A stretch of 17,344 nucleotides of DNA from positions 1-17,344 of the forward strand of contig JALSQA010000059.1 in the NCBI GenBank assembly GCA_026985685.1. Reading direction: 5' to 3'. The position numbers were made by a program, and so were the translations under genes. How positions within the stretch are numbered: position 1 is the first letter of the stretch; every line of letters begins with the position of its first letter. This DNA comes from Campylobacterales bacterium. GTDB taxonomy: Bacteria; Campylobacterota; Campylobacteria; Campylobacterales; QNZT01. Below, piece by piece: positions 1 to 7,302 of this stretch. A model generated the notes under the pieces. It searched no databases and was not told where the DNA came from. It saw only the letters and a list, made by a program, of their open reading frames with translations.

Positions 1-797
1 GAAACGATGAATTACAAGAGACAAAAGCTTTAAATGTCTGTGGAGCATTAGATTTTGAAGATGCAAGTGAAGCAGATTTGGAAAAAGCTGGATTGGTAGC
101 TGGTTTTATTGGACCTGAAGCTCAAAATATTAAGATATTTGTGGATAATGAGTTAGAAAATGATAAATTGATGATTTGTGGGGCTAATAAAAAAGATTAT
201 CATTATGTTGGGTATTCATTTGAAGGGAAAAATTTTGAATTTGCAGATCTTATCAGCGTAAAAGAGGGAGATACTTGTAGTAAATGTGGAGGAAAACTTA
301 CAATAACTAAGGGTATTGAAGTTGGGCATATTTTTCAATTAGGTACACAGTATTCACAAGCACTTGGTGCAACATTTTTAGATAGAAATGGTAAAGCACA
401 GCCATTTGTAATGGGTACTTATGGCATAGGAGTGAGTCGCCTGGTAGCAGTTGTAGTGGAACAACATCATGATGATCGTGGTTGTATCTGGACAAGAGAG
501 ACTGCACCATTTGATATTGAAATCATTATCTCAAATATAAAAGATGAAGCTCAAAAAGAGTTTGGAACAAAACTTTATGAACAATTACAAGATGCTGGGA
601 AATCTGTTTTATTAGATGATAGAGCAGATAGATTTGGTGTTAAAATCAGTGATTTTGAACTTTGCGGTTTTCCTTTAGCCGTTATAGTAGGTAAAGGACT
701 CAAAGAAGATAATGTTCAAATTGTTGATAGAAAAACACTTCAGAAAGAGGATATCGCTTGTGATAAAGTGTTAGAAAAGTTAATGGAGATATTGTGA
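1..797 (+). CDS. proS: Prolyl-tRNA synthetase, C-terminal part (5' truncated by window edge)
   Basis: ProRS charges tRNA-Pro with proline in the cytoplasm. The reading frame is open from base 3, so the gene enters from the left and any TTG/ATG inside is not the start. About 264 residues are visible. The end of the bacterial insertion (editing) domain is followed by a CSKCGG pair and then the catalytic-core stretch GHIFQLGTQYS. Class II motif 3 is GTYGIGVSRL, encoded around 415-445. An anticodon-binding domain follows (TAPFDIEIIIS, then the DDRADRFGVK region). This is the bacterial-type, insertion-containing ProRS. The TGA stop overlaps the GTG start of the next gene, so translation is probably coupled. 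Identity is clear from the motifs; the N-terminal half cannot be assessed. Confidence 0.96.
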   Translation, partial: NDELQETKALNVCGALDFEDASEADLEKAGLVAGFIGPEAQNIKIFVDNELENDKLMICGANKKDYHYVGYSFEGKNFEFADLISVKEGDTCSKCGGKLTITKGIEVGHIFQLGTQYSQALGATFLDRNGKAQPFVMGTYGIGVSRLVAVVVEQHHDDRGCIWTRETAPFDIEIIISNIKDEAQKEFGTKLYEQLQDAGKSVLLDDRADRFGVKISDFELCGFPLAVIVGKGLKEDNVQIVDRKTLQKEDIACDKVLEKLMEIL

Positions 798-1207
798 TTT
801 ATTTCCTTCTATATTTCTTCCTGGAAGTGGTGATTACTGTTGATATTGCCGGTAGAATAGGGGGATTGGCTACATTTTTTGAAATAATTTTTTCAGCATT
901 TGTAGGTTTTTTTCTATTAACCAACTTTCGATATACTCTCGCACAAAGTATGACTTCATTGATGGCAGGAAAGATTACTATCGAAGAGTTTCAAAAAATG
1001 AATCTCATGTCACTTGTTGGTGCGATTTTATTAATCATTCCTGGCTTTTTTAGTGATATTGTTGGCATACTATTACAATTTGGATTTTTTGGTACATTTA
1101 TTGCTAAAAATATCTTACATTTAAAACATAAAAGAAAAACACATAAAGGGGAAAATGATGACGCAATTGATGTCGAAATTATTGATAACAACAGCACTCT
1201 TAAGTAG
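794..1207 (+). CDS. fxsA: FxsA-family inner-membrane protein
   Basis: The protein has 137 residues. The GTG start overlaps the proS stop (GTGA) and has a GGAG Shine-Dalgarno at 785-788, 5 nt upstream. It has the FxsA-family layout. A short N-terminal membrane segment (about residues 2-16) is followed by the GGLATFFEIIFSAFVGF block (about 23-39), a loop with a lone Gly, and the GAILLIIPGFFSDIVGILL block (about 76-94). A basic stretch (KHKRKTHK) and an acidic tail (DDAIDVEIID) end the protein. FxsA in E. coli is known for suppressing phage T7 exclusion by the F-plasmid protein PifA; its normal biochemical role is not known. C. jejuni, as I recall, has a membrane protein at the same place between proS and hemC. 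The last 53 bp also encode the signal peptide of the next gene. Confidence 0.85.
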   Translation: MIYFLLYFFLEVVITVDIAGRIGGLATFFEIIFSAFVGFFLLTNFRYTLAQSMTSLMAGKITIEEFQKMNLMSLVGAILLIIPGFFSDIVGILLQFGFFGTFIAKNILHLKHKRKTHKGENDDAIDVEIIDNNSTLK

Positions 1208-2075
1208 TACAACTGCACTTATCGCTAAAGATAATAATACTACAAAAACACAAACAAAAACGGTACATGATTCACTTAAATTAACTAAAGAACAAAAACA
1301 TCAAAAACGATTATTAGAGTATGTAAAAAAAGCGATATCAGTTAATAAAAACTATCACCTTAAAGGTATACGCATTAGACAAAGTAAAGATGTAGCACAG
1401 TTACCAAATTGGAAAGTTTATTTTTTAGATATAGATTTAGCTTTGGTGAAACAAAAAGGAAAGGTCATTACAGTTCATGACAAAATCTTTAGCAATGGTA
1501 AATTTATTGTACGGGATTTTATCAACATCATTAACAGATCTTCACTAAAAGATAAGTTAGTTCCTGATATGGATGACTCTTTTTATAGAAAAGATCATTT
1601 GATATATGGAAGTTCAAAATCACCGAATAAAATTGTAGTTTTTAGTGATCCTATCTGTCCATTTTGTCAAGGATATTTACCAAAGCTATTAAAAGCAGCA
1701 AAAGAAAATCCTGATAAAATTGCATTGTATTACTATCATTTTCCACTTATCATGCTGCACAAAGAAGCACCTACGGTTATCAAAGCTGCTATTGTGTTAG
1801 AAGATAGAGGTGTTAAAGATGTAATGCAAAAAATATATAGCCATAAATTTAATATAGATACAACAGATGAAAAGAAAATATTGGCTGAATTTAATAAAAA
1901 AATGAAAACCAATGTAACCTTAAAAGATATACATGATAAAAAGGTTACAGATAAATATGACGAAGATATTAAAATGGCTGATAAAATGATGATAAGCGGT
2001 ACACCTACGGTTTATGTCAATGGCAAAAAAGATTTTAGTAGAGCAAAATATAAAGAGATTATTGGAGAGAAATGA
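1155..2075 (+). CDS. DsbC/DsbG-like periplasmic thiol:disulfide protein (CPFC)
   Basis: This 306-residue protein has an N-terminal signal peptide (about residues 1-25, ending in a TALIA-like site). A DsbC/DsbG-like N-terminal region, with the DKIFSNGKFIVRDF stretch, is joined to a C-terminal thioredoxin fold. The redox motif C168-P-F-C171 follows VVFSDPI, and the cis-Pro loop is SGTPTVYVNG with Pro284. This suggests a dimeric periplasmic isomerase or oxidase of the HP0231/DsbG type. The sequence alone does not say which direction it works in, and CPFC has been seen in several subclasses. AAGGGG at 1146-1151 serves either ATG 1155 or ATG 1158; 1158 has better spacing. The start lies inside fxsA and the stop overlaps the hemC start (ATGA). 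As I recall, C. jejuni lacks this gene between fxsA and hemC, so it looks like an insertion into a conserved block. Confidence 0.83.
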   Translation: MMTQLMSKLLITTALLSSTTALIAKDNNTTKTQTKTVHDSLKLTKEQKHQKRLLEYVKKAISVNKNYHLKGIRIRQSKDVAQLPNWKVYFLDIDLALVKQKGKVITVHDKIFSNGKFIVRDFINIINRSSLKDKLVPDMDDSFYRKDHLIYGSSKSPNKIVVFSDPICPFCQGYLPKLLKAAKENPDKIALYYYHFPLIMLHKEAPTVIKAAIVLEDRGVKDVMQKIYSHKFNIDTTDEKKILAEFNKKMKTNVTLKDIHDKKVTDKYDEDIKMADKMMISGTPTVYVNGKKDFSRAKYKEIIGEK

Positions 2076-3016
2076 AAAAACTCATTATTGCAACGCGGGG
2101 AAGTAAGTTAGCACTTTGGCAGTCTGAACATATCAAGCATAGACTTGAGAGTGCGTATGAAGGTTTGGAAGTTGAACTTAAGACGATGAAAACAAAAGGG
2201 GATATTATCCTCGATACCCCGCTTGCAAAAATAGGAGGGAAAGGGCTTTTTACAAAAGAACTTGAAGATGCCATGCTTCAAGGAGAAGCTCATATCGCAG
2301 TGCATAGCTTAAAAGATGTTCCTACAGAATTTCCTGAAGGTCTGAAACTTGGTGTTATTACAAAACGTGAAGATGTAAGAGATGCGATGCTTAGTGAAAA
2401 ATATTCTGATCTCTCTTCTTTACCTGAAGGTGCAGTGGTTGGCACAACAAGTTTGAGACGACGTATGCAGATATTGGCATATCGTCCTGATTTGAAGATA
2501 AAAAATTTACGTGGAAATGTAAATACAAGAATCAGAAAACTAAAAGATGGTGAATATGATGCGATTATTTTAGCAACTGCTGGTATCAATCGTCTTGGCT
2601 TAGAGGGTGAAGTAAAATATTTTTATCAAATTCCTACATCTCTTATGATCCCTGCTATGGGTCAAGCTGCATTGGGTATAGAGTGTATAGATGATCCAAA
2701 AGTTTTGGATATCATTTCTATTTTAAATGATGAAAATGCCAATATAGAAACAACAGTTGAGAGAGATTTTATTACTGTATTGCAAGGTGGCTGTCAGGTA
2801 CCTATTGGTGTAAATGCTATTTTAAATGAAGATTCATTAAGTGTTAGAGCTATTGTTGGTATGCCAGATGGTACAGAGCTTATCAAAGAAAAAATAGTTG
2901 CCTCAAAGAGTGATTATAAAGTATTGGGCAAGGAATTAGCTGATATCATGATTGAAAATGGTGCAGTTAAACTTCTTAAAAGAGCAGAGGAGATTGCACT
3001 CAACGAAATTTTATAG
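2072..3016 (+). CDS. hemC: Porphobilinogen deaminase (hydroxymethylbilane synthase)
   Basis: HemC condenses four porphobilinogens into hydroxymethylbilane in the haem/tetrapyrrole pathway (cytoplasm). The 314-residue length is normal. Visible motifs are ATRGSKLALWQ (7-17), the catalytic-Asp motif VHSLKDVP with Asp82 (equivalent to E. coli Asp84), and GTTSLRRR followed by the LRGNVNTRIRKL substrate-binding stretch. Also present are GQAALGIEC and LQGGCQVPIG, where Cys241 is the expected attachment site of the dipyrromethane cofactor (E. coli Cys242). The ATG overlaps the stop of the upstream dsb-like gene, and GGAG at 2064-2067 is the ribosome-binding site. The gene is intact with no missing key residue. 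Confidence 0.98.
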   Translation: MKKLIIATRGSKLALWQSEHIKHRLESAYEGLEVELKTMKTKGDIILDTPLAKIGGKGLFTKELEDAMLQGEAHIAVHSLKDVPTEFPEGLKLGVITKREDVRDAMLSEKYSDLSSLPEGAVVGTTSLRRRMQILAYRPDLKIKNLRGNVNTRIRKLKDGEYDAIILATAGINRLGLEGEVKYFYQIPTSLMIPAMGQAALGIECIDDPKVLDIISILNDENANIETTVERDFITVLQGGCQVPIGVNAILNEDSLSVRAIVGMPDGTELIKEKIVASKSDYKVLGKELADIMIENGAVKLLKRAEEIALNEIL

Positions 3017-3030
3017 CGGAGAAACAGACC

Positions 3031-4845
3031 ATGAAAAACGCCATTGAACTCTTAAAAGAAAATGATCTTTTAAGAGTGATAGACGAACCACTTGATATAG
3101 ATTTAGAAATCCCTCATGTTGCTTATGTAGAAGTTAAAAAGAGTGATTCAAAAGCACTTCTTTTTACTAACCCCATTTCTAAAAGATTAAATAAAACCTA
3201 TAAAACACCTGTTTTGATGAATGTATTTGGCTCTCATAAAGCTACAAATCTTTTCATAGGAAAAGATGCTGATGAGATTGCTAAAGAGATTGAAGATTTA
3301 TTGAAACTAAAACCTCCTGTGACATTTGGTGAAAAAATTGGTATGATAGGTAAACTTTTTTCCTTGAAAAATGTCTTTCCAAAACGTTTGAATACAAAAG
3401 GCGAGTGTCAGGAAGTTGTTATTGATAAAGATAGAGTTGATTTGTATGAATTACCTATATTAACTACTTGGACACAAGATGGTGGTCCTTTTATTACTAT
3501 GGGGCAGGTTTATACTCAATCCTTAGATGGAGAGAGAAAAAATCTTGGCATGTATCGCTTGCAAGTTTATGATAAAAATCGACTAGGGATGCATTGGCAG
3601 ATTCATAAAGATAGTGCAAACTTTTTTCATGAGTATAAAAAAGCAGGTAAAATGATGCCAGTATCAATAGCTATCGGTGGTGATCCTCTTTATACCTGGA
3701 GTGCAACTGCACCATTACCTCATGGTGTTTTTGAAATGTTGATGTATGGTTTTGTAAAAGGTAAAAGTGCTAGATTAGTTAAGTCTGTCACCAATGATTT
3801 GTATATACCTGAAGATGTAGATTTTGTGATAGAGGGATTGGTTGATCCTTCTAAAATAGAAATAGAAGGACCTTTTGGTGATCATACTGGATACTATACG
3901 CTTGAAGAAGAGTATCCTGTAATGGATGTAACTTGTATCACTCACAAAAAAGAACCTGTTTATCTTGCAACAGTTGTAGGTAAACCTCCTTTGGAAGATA
4001 AATATATGGGATGGGCAACTGAAAGAATATTCTTACCACTGCTTAAAACAACAGCACCTGATCTTATAGATTATGTAATGCCTGAAAATGGAGTCTTTCA
4101 TAATCTTATTATTGCCAAAATGAAAACGCTTTATCCAGGTCATGCTAAACAGTTTATGCATGCATTTTGGGGAGTAGGGCAGATGAGTTTTGTAAAACAT
4201 GCTATCTTTGTAAATGAAGATGCACCCAATCTTGAGTCTTATGAAGATTTAAGTGATTATATCCTTGATCGTGTGCAAGTTTCTAATATTTTGATTAGTG
4301 AAGGTGTGTGTGATGCATTAGATCATGCAAGTGATGATTTTGCTTATGGTGGTAAATTAGGTATAGATTGTACAGCTGATAATGTATTTTTTCCTAAAAA
4401 AGAGATCATTTCTGATGAAAAATTATTAAAATTGGTTCAAGAGATTGAGCCTGGTATTGTTGATATAAAACAATATAAAACTTATACAAAAACACCTATT
4501 GTAGTTATTGCTATAGATAAAAAAGAGAAAATCAAGAATGTTTATGAACGATTAAGTGCGATCAAAGCCCATACAAAGTTATTGGTTTTTGTAGATCATC
4601 AAAAAAATGATGTGAATAATCCTTATATGCTTATATGGAGAGTAGTTAATAATATAGATGCTTCTCGTGATATATATTTGCAAAAAGAGTTTATTGGTAT
4701 TGATGCGACAAACAAAGGTGAAATAGAAGATTTTCCTAGACGATGGCCTGATGATACTGATTGTGATATGGAAGTTTTGACTGATTTAAGGAAGAGAGGT
4801 ATCTTGGATATAGATGACGATTTTATAAAGAGATTTTATTTATAA
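3031..4845 (+). CDS. ubiD: UbiD-family decarboxylase (probable menaquinone pathway, MqnL-like role)
   Basis: UbiD enzymes use prenylated FMN, supplied by UbiX, to decarboxylate aromatic or unsaturated acids. This protein has 604 residues, a length seen for the longer bacterial forms. It contains the conserved YRLQVYDKNRLGMHWQ region (175-190) and ATAPLPHG (226-232). The signature EGPFGDHTGYY (279-289) carries the acidic active-site pair Glu279 and Asp284. GGAG at 3018-3021 precedes the ATG by 9 nt, and the gap to hemC is 14 bp. Campylobacterota generally make menaquinone by the futalosine route and not ubiquinone. The likely substrate is therefore a prenylated dihydroxynaphthoate, not octaprenyl-hydroxybenzoate; this is inferred from lineage. 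A ubiX gene lies on the opposite strand at 13084-13608. Confidence 0.93.
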   Translation: MKNAIELLKENDLLRVIDEPLDIDLEIPHVAYVEVKKSDSKALLFTNPISKRLNKTYKTPVLMNVFGSHKATNLFIGKDADEIAKEIEDLLKLKPPVTFGEKIGMIGKLFSLKNVFPKRLNTKGECQEVVIDKDRVDLYELPILTTWTQDGGPFITMGQVYTQSLDGERKNLGMYRLQVYDKNRLGMHWQIHKDSANFFHEYKKAGKMMPVSIAIGGDPLYTWSATAPLPHGVFEMLMYGFVKGKSARLVKSVTNDLYIPEDVDFVIEGLVDPSKIEIEGPFGDHTGYYTLEEEYPVMDVTCITHKKEPVYLATVVGKPPLEDKYMGWATERIFLPLLKTTAPDLIDYVMPENGVFHNLIIAKMKTLYPGHAKQFMHAFWGVGQMSFVKHAIFVNEDAPNLESYEDLSDYILDRVQVSNILISEGVCDALDHASDDFAYGGKLGIDCTADNVFFPKKEIISDEKLLKLVQEIEPGIVDIKQYKTYTKTPIVVIAIDKKEKIKNVYERLSAIKAHTKLLVFVDHQKNDVNNPYMLIWRVVNNIDASRDIYLQKEFIGIDATNKGEIEDFPRRWPDDTDCDMEVLTDLRKRGILDIDDDFIKRFYL

Positions 4846-4964
4846 AAAAGTTTAATTATAGAAAAAAATCCATCTATTCTAATCTTTTATAGTTATTTTT
4901 ATTAAAATTATTGACTTTTTTAACAAAAATTATGAAATTCATTTTAGTTTAAAACTTTATTTAG

Positions 4965-4970
4965 TATTAT
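4965..4970 (+). promoter_or_regulatory. Candidate -10 box for the outer-membrane protein gene at 5004
   Basis: TATTAT sits in the context TTTAGTATTAT, 34 bp upstream of the start codon, in the 158-bp AT-rich gap after ubiD. No good -35 lies 16-18 bp upstream, only T-rich sequence, which is typical of epsilonproteobacterial sigma-70 promoters. The TTGACT at 4911-4916 is too far upstream to pair with it. The start would fall near 4977. Confidence 0.4.
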
Positions 4971-4991
4971 CTAACATGAAACATTTTAAAA

Positions 4992-4997
4992 AAGGAG
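4992..4997 (+). promoter_or_regulatory. Strong Shine-Dalgarno fixing the TTG start at 5004
   Basis: AAGGAG lies 6 nt upstream of TTG 5004. No ATG at suitable spacing competes, and the signal peptide begins exactly at this TTG (MKKIFLF). It therefore decides the unusual start codon. Confidence 0.8.
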
Positions 4998-5003
4998 TAA
5001 GAT

Positions 5004-5711
5004 TTGAAAAAAATATTCTTATTTGCCGCAACTACATCTATATTGTTTGCTGGTGCAGATATTGAGCCATTGGTTGATTATGATAAACAAGACGTTGTCA
5101 AAGCAGTTGAAACAGTAAAAGAGGTTAAACCTGCACCGGTACCCGCTCCGGTTGTATGTCCAACTCCAGTTCCTGTTGTAGCACCAGCACCTAAAAAATG
5201 GTATGTTGGTTTAGATGGTATGGGTGCTCAGTTTGAAACTGATTCAGGTAAATGTAATGAACTAGGTTTAGCAGTTGCAAAACTAGGGTATGATTTTAAT
5301 AAATACTTTGGTATTGAAGGTCGTGCTGGTTACGGATTTAAATCTGCAACTCATGATGCAGGTGGTAAAACTAAAATCAAAGAGAACTATGGTATTTATT
5401 TAAAACCTATGCTTCCTTTAGGTGATAAAGTACACTTGTTTGGTTTACTAGGATATGCAAAAGCAAAAGTAGAAAGTACATTTGATGCAACTAGTAAAGC
5501 AACTGCATTGGCAGGTACTACTGATAAATCAAGCCCTTCATTTGGTCTGGGTTTAAATTTTGCACTCAATGACAGATGGAGTATAGTAGCTGAAGGTGTA
5601 AGACTTTTACATAGTGTAGAAAATACATTTAATGTTAAAGGTGGCGGAACACAAACAGAAAAAGATATCAACCTTGACACATTTGGTCTTGGTGTAAACT
5701 ACAAATTCTAG
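5004..5711 (+). CDS. Small outer-membrane beta-barrel protein with N-terminal Pro-rich linker
   Basis: The protein has 235 residues and starts at TTG. A signal peptide (about residues 1-17) is followed by a charged segment and then a Pro/Ala/Val-rich stretch at 43-63 containing one Cys (Cys52). The rest (about 65-235) is alternating aromatic/Gly-rich beta-strand sequence (KKWYVGLDGMG, YFGIEGRAGYGF, WSIVAEGVRL) and ends in NYKF. A C-terminal Phe of that kind is the usual beta-signal for BAM-mediated insertion. It resembles OmpA-like/OMP_b-brl eight-stranded barrels, with no OmpA C-terminal peptidoglycan domain. The proline linker is N-terminal to the barrel, so it would sit in the periplasm. 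It looks monocistronic, with its own promoter and a hairpin just after the stop. Its specific function is unknown. Confidence 0.8.
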   Translation: MKKIFLFAATTSILFAGADIEPLVDYDKQDVVKAVETVKEVKPAPVPAPVVCPTPVPVVAPAPKKWYVGLDGMGAQFETDSGKCNELGLAVAKLGYDFNKYFGIEGRAGYGFKSATHDAGGKTKIKENYGIYLKPMLPLGDKVHLFGLLGYAKAKVESTFDATSKATALAGTTDKSSPSFGLGLNFALNDRWSIVAEGVRLLHSVENTFNVKGGGTQTEKDINLDTFGLGVNYKF

Positions 5712-5717
5712 TATTTT

Positions 5718-5743
5718 GTAAGAAGAAGTTTTCTTCTTCTTAC
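5718..5743 (+). terminator. Perfect 11-bp hairpin after the outer-membrane protein gene
   Basis: The arms 5718-5728 (GTAAGAAGAAG) and 5733-5743 (CTTCTTCTTAC) are perfectly complementary around a TTTT loop, 6 bp after the stop codon. Position fits an intrinsic terminator, but the stem is only moderately GC and is followed by GTACTTTC, not a clean U-tract. It may be a partial terminator or a 3'-end stabilising hairpin with read-through into the transpeptidase gene. Confidence 0.5.
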
Positions 5744-5764
5744 GTACTTTCAAAAATTCTTATT

Positions 5765-7258
5765 ATGATTCTAAAAAAAATTCTTTTTTCTATTTTACTG
5801 TTGTTCTTTTTTTATAGTGATGTTTTTGCTTATGTTTGGGATAGTCAAAATTTACAGCAATTAAAACAAGCTTTGTCTGATAAAGAGTTAAATTATAGTC
5901 ATAGAGATTATGGACAAAAAGAACTAAATACTTATATTGAACAATTAAATTTTAATTTATTAGATGAAAGCCAAAAGATAGAATTAAATACTTTAGCTAC
6001 GAATATATTTCTCTCTTTTGCAAAAGATATTAGTGTCGGTCGTATCGATGAAGCACTATTTCAAACACTTTTAAAAGCTGATGAAGATAGTGGTTTGGTC
6101 TGGGAATCTAAAAAGAAAAAATATTTTTATGAAAAAGATTTAAATTTAGCATTAAAAACCCACCTTGTTTTGGCACTGCTATATCGATATCAACCTCAGG
6201 AAAAAGCATATTCTGATTTGATTGATGCTTATCATAAGTATGAAAATCTTACATTTTCAAGTATAGATTATCGTAAAGATTTAAAAGAGGGTGATTATGG
6301 ATATGAAATTACTCAACTGAAAAAGTATCTTTGTGAGACAAAAGATTTGAATCAATGCGATAGTACATATATCAATTTTCCAACTTTTGATAGTGTATTA
6401 AAGAAGGCTGTATTAGCATTTCAAAAGCGTCATTATTTGAAACAAGATGGGATATTTAATCGTGTGAATGCTCTTTATGCAAAAAGAAGTGCAAAAGACA
6501 AACTTTCACAAATAGCATTAAATATAGAACGTTTTAAACTTTTTGCACCTGCAAATAGTGATCAATATATTGTTATCAATATTCCTGGCTTTTCATTGCA
6601 GTATTTTGAGAAAAAAACCTTGATAAAAGATATCTTTGTTGTGATTGGAAGAGAGGATAGACCAACTCCTATATTTAAGGATTATCTTGAATATATCGTA
6701 CTTAATCCAACATGGAGTATTCCTCAGCATTTAATGAAAAAAGATTATATACGTCATCTTGTTGAAAATCCCGAGTCACTCCTGGAAGACGATATTCATA
6801 TTTATCAAAGAGGTAAAGAGATAGATCCAAAAAAAGTTCACTGGGAAAAATATCTTGATTATGAAGGGAATATTCCATATCAAATGATCCAAAAAGCTGG
6901 AGAAAAAAATGTTTTAGGTGAAATGAAATTTATATTTCCAAATAAATATAATGTTTATCTTCATGATACAAATGCAAAACATTTGACAACAAAACGATAT
7001 CGTCTATATAGCTCTGGATGTATACGTCTTTCTGATCCTTATATGTTACTATCACTTTTAGCACCAGATACAAAATATAGCTATGAAGCATTAGTAAATA
7101 TGATAGAAGAGAAGAAAACAAGAACTATACGTTTAATGAAAAAAATACCTATACATATTCGCTATCTAACTGTTTTTGCAGATAAAGAAGGCAAAGTGAA
7201 TTTTAGGAAAGACTTTTATGGTTTTGATAAAATACAAAGGCAAGCCTTAAGAAAATAA
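5765..7258 (+). CDS. LdtD/YcbB-like L,D-transpeptidase
   Basis: YkuD-family L,D-transpeptidases make 3-3 (mDAP-mDAP) cross-links in periplasmic peptidoglycan or attach proteins to it. The 497-residue protein has a signal peptide (about 1-22, ending DVFA) and an alpha-helical N-terminal region. A peptidoglycan-binding-like domain follows at about 175-250 (AVLAFQKRHYLKQDGIFN). The YkuD domain spans about 267-450. It starts with YIVINIPGFSLQYFEK, includes the RPTPIFKDYLEYIVLNPTWSIP segment typical of the YcbB subgroup, and carries catalytic His400 (LHDTNAKH) and Cys419 (YSSGCIRLSD). All expected catalytic residues are present. No Shine-Dalgarno is visible before ATG 5765. A 44-bp gap separates it from the barrel-SPOR gene, so the two may be co-transcribed. 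A carboxypeptidase activity, as in some epsilonproteobacterial YkuD proteins, is possible. Confidence 0.9.
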   Translation: MILKKILFSILLLFFFYSDVFAYVWDSQNLQQLKQALSDKELNYSHRDYGQKELNTYIEQLNFNLLDESQKIELNTLATNIFLSFAKDISVGRIDEALFQTLLKADEDSGLVWESKKKKYFYEKDLNLALKTHLVLALLYRYQPQEKAYSDLIDAYHKYENLTFSSIDYRKDLKEGDYGYEITQLKKYLCETKDLNQCDSTYINFPTFDSVLKKAVLAFQKRHYLKQDGIFNRVNALYAKRSAKDKLSQIALNIERFKLFAPANSDQYIVINIPGFSLQYFEKKTLIKDIFVVIGREDRPTPIFKDYLEYIVLNPTWSIPQHLMKKDYIRHLVENPESLLEDDIHIYQRGKEIDPKKVHWEKYLDYEGNIPYQMIQKAGEKNVLGEMKFIFPNKYNVYLHDTNAKHLTTKRYRLYSSGCIRLSDPYMLLSLLAPDTKYSYEALVNMIEEKKTRTIRLMKKIPIHIRYLTVFADKEGKVNFRKDFYGFDKIQRQALRK

Positions 7259-7291
7259 TTGATTTGACGATTTGTAAAGATATAACTTTAC

Positions 7292-7295
7292 GAGG
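7292..7295 (+). promoter_or_regulatory. Ribosome-binding site selecting ATG 7303
   Basis: GAGG lies 7 nt before ATG 7303. The longer frame from TTG 7264 would add 13 polar residues in front of a textbook signal peptide and has no Shine-Dalgarno of its own. ATG 7303 is therefore preferred. Confidence 0.7.
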
Positions 7296-7302
7296 TCAGT
7301 TC

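Noticed and set aside
2290..2589. 99-codon open frame antisense to hemC
   Set aside because: It is fully contained in conserved hemC codons and has no independent features.
4911..4916. TTGACT as a -35 box
   Set aside because: No acceptable -10 lies 15-19 bp downstream, and the best -10 (4965-4970) is 48 bp away.
4846..5003. Small RNA or riboswitch in the gap after ubiD
   Set aside because: The sequence is AT-rich without stable stems or a conserved aptamer-like core; a simple promoter explains it.
5396..5680. 94-codon open frame antisense to the first barrel gene
   Set aside because: It is a mirror of a Gly/Ser-rich barrel frame with no ribosome site. The plus-strand gene has a signal peptide and a C-terminal beta-signal.
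7264..7302. N-terminal extension of the barrel-SPOR protein from TTG 7264
   Set aside because: It would put 13 polar residues before the signal peptide, while GAGG is correctly spaced for ATG 7303.
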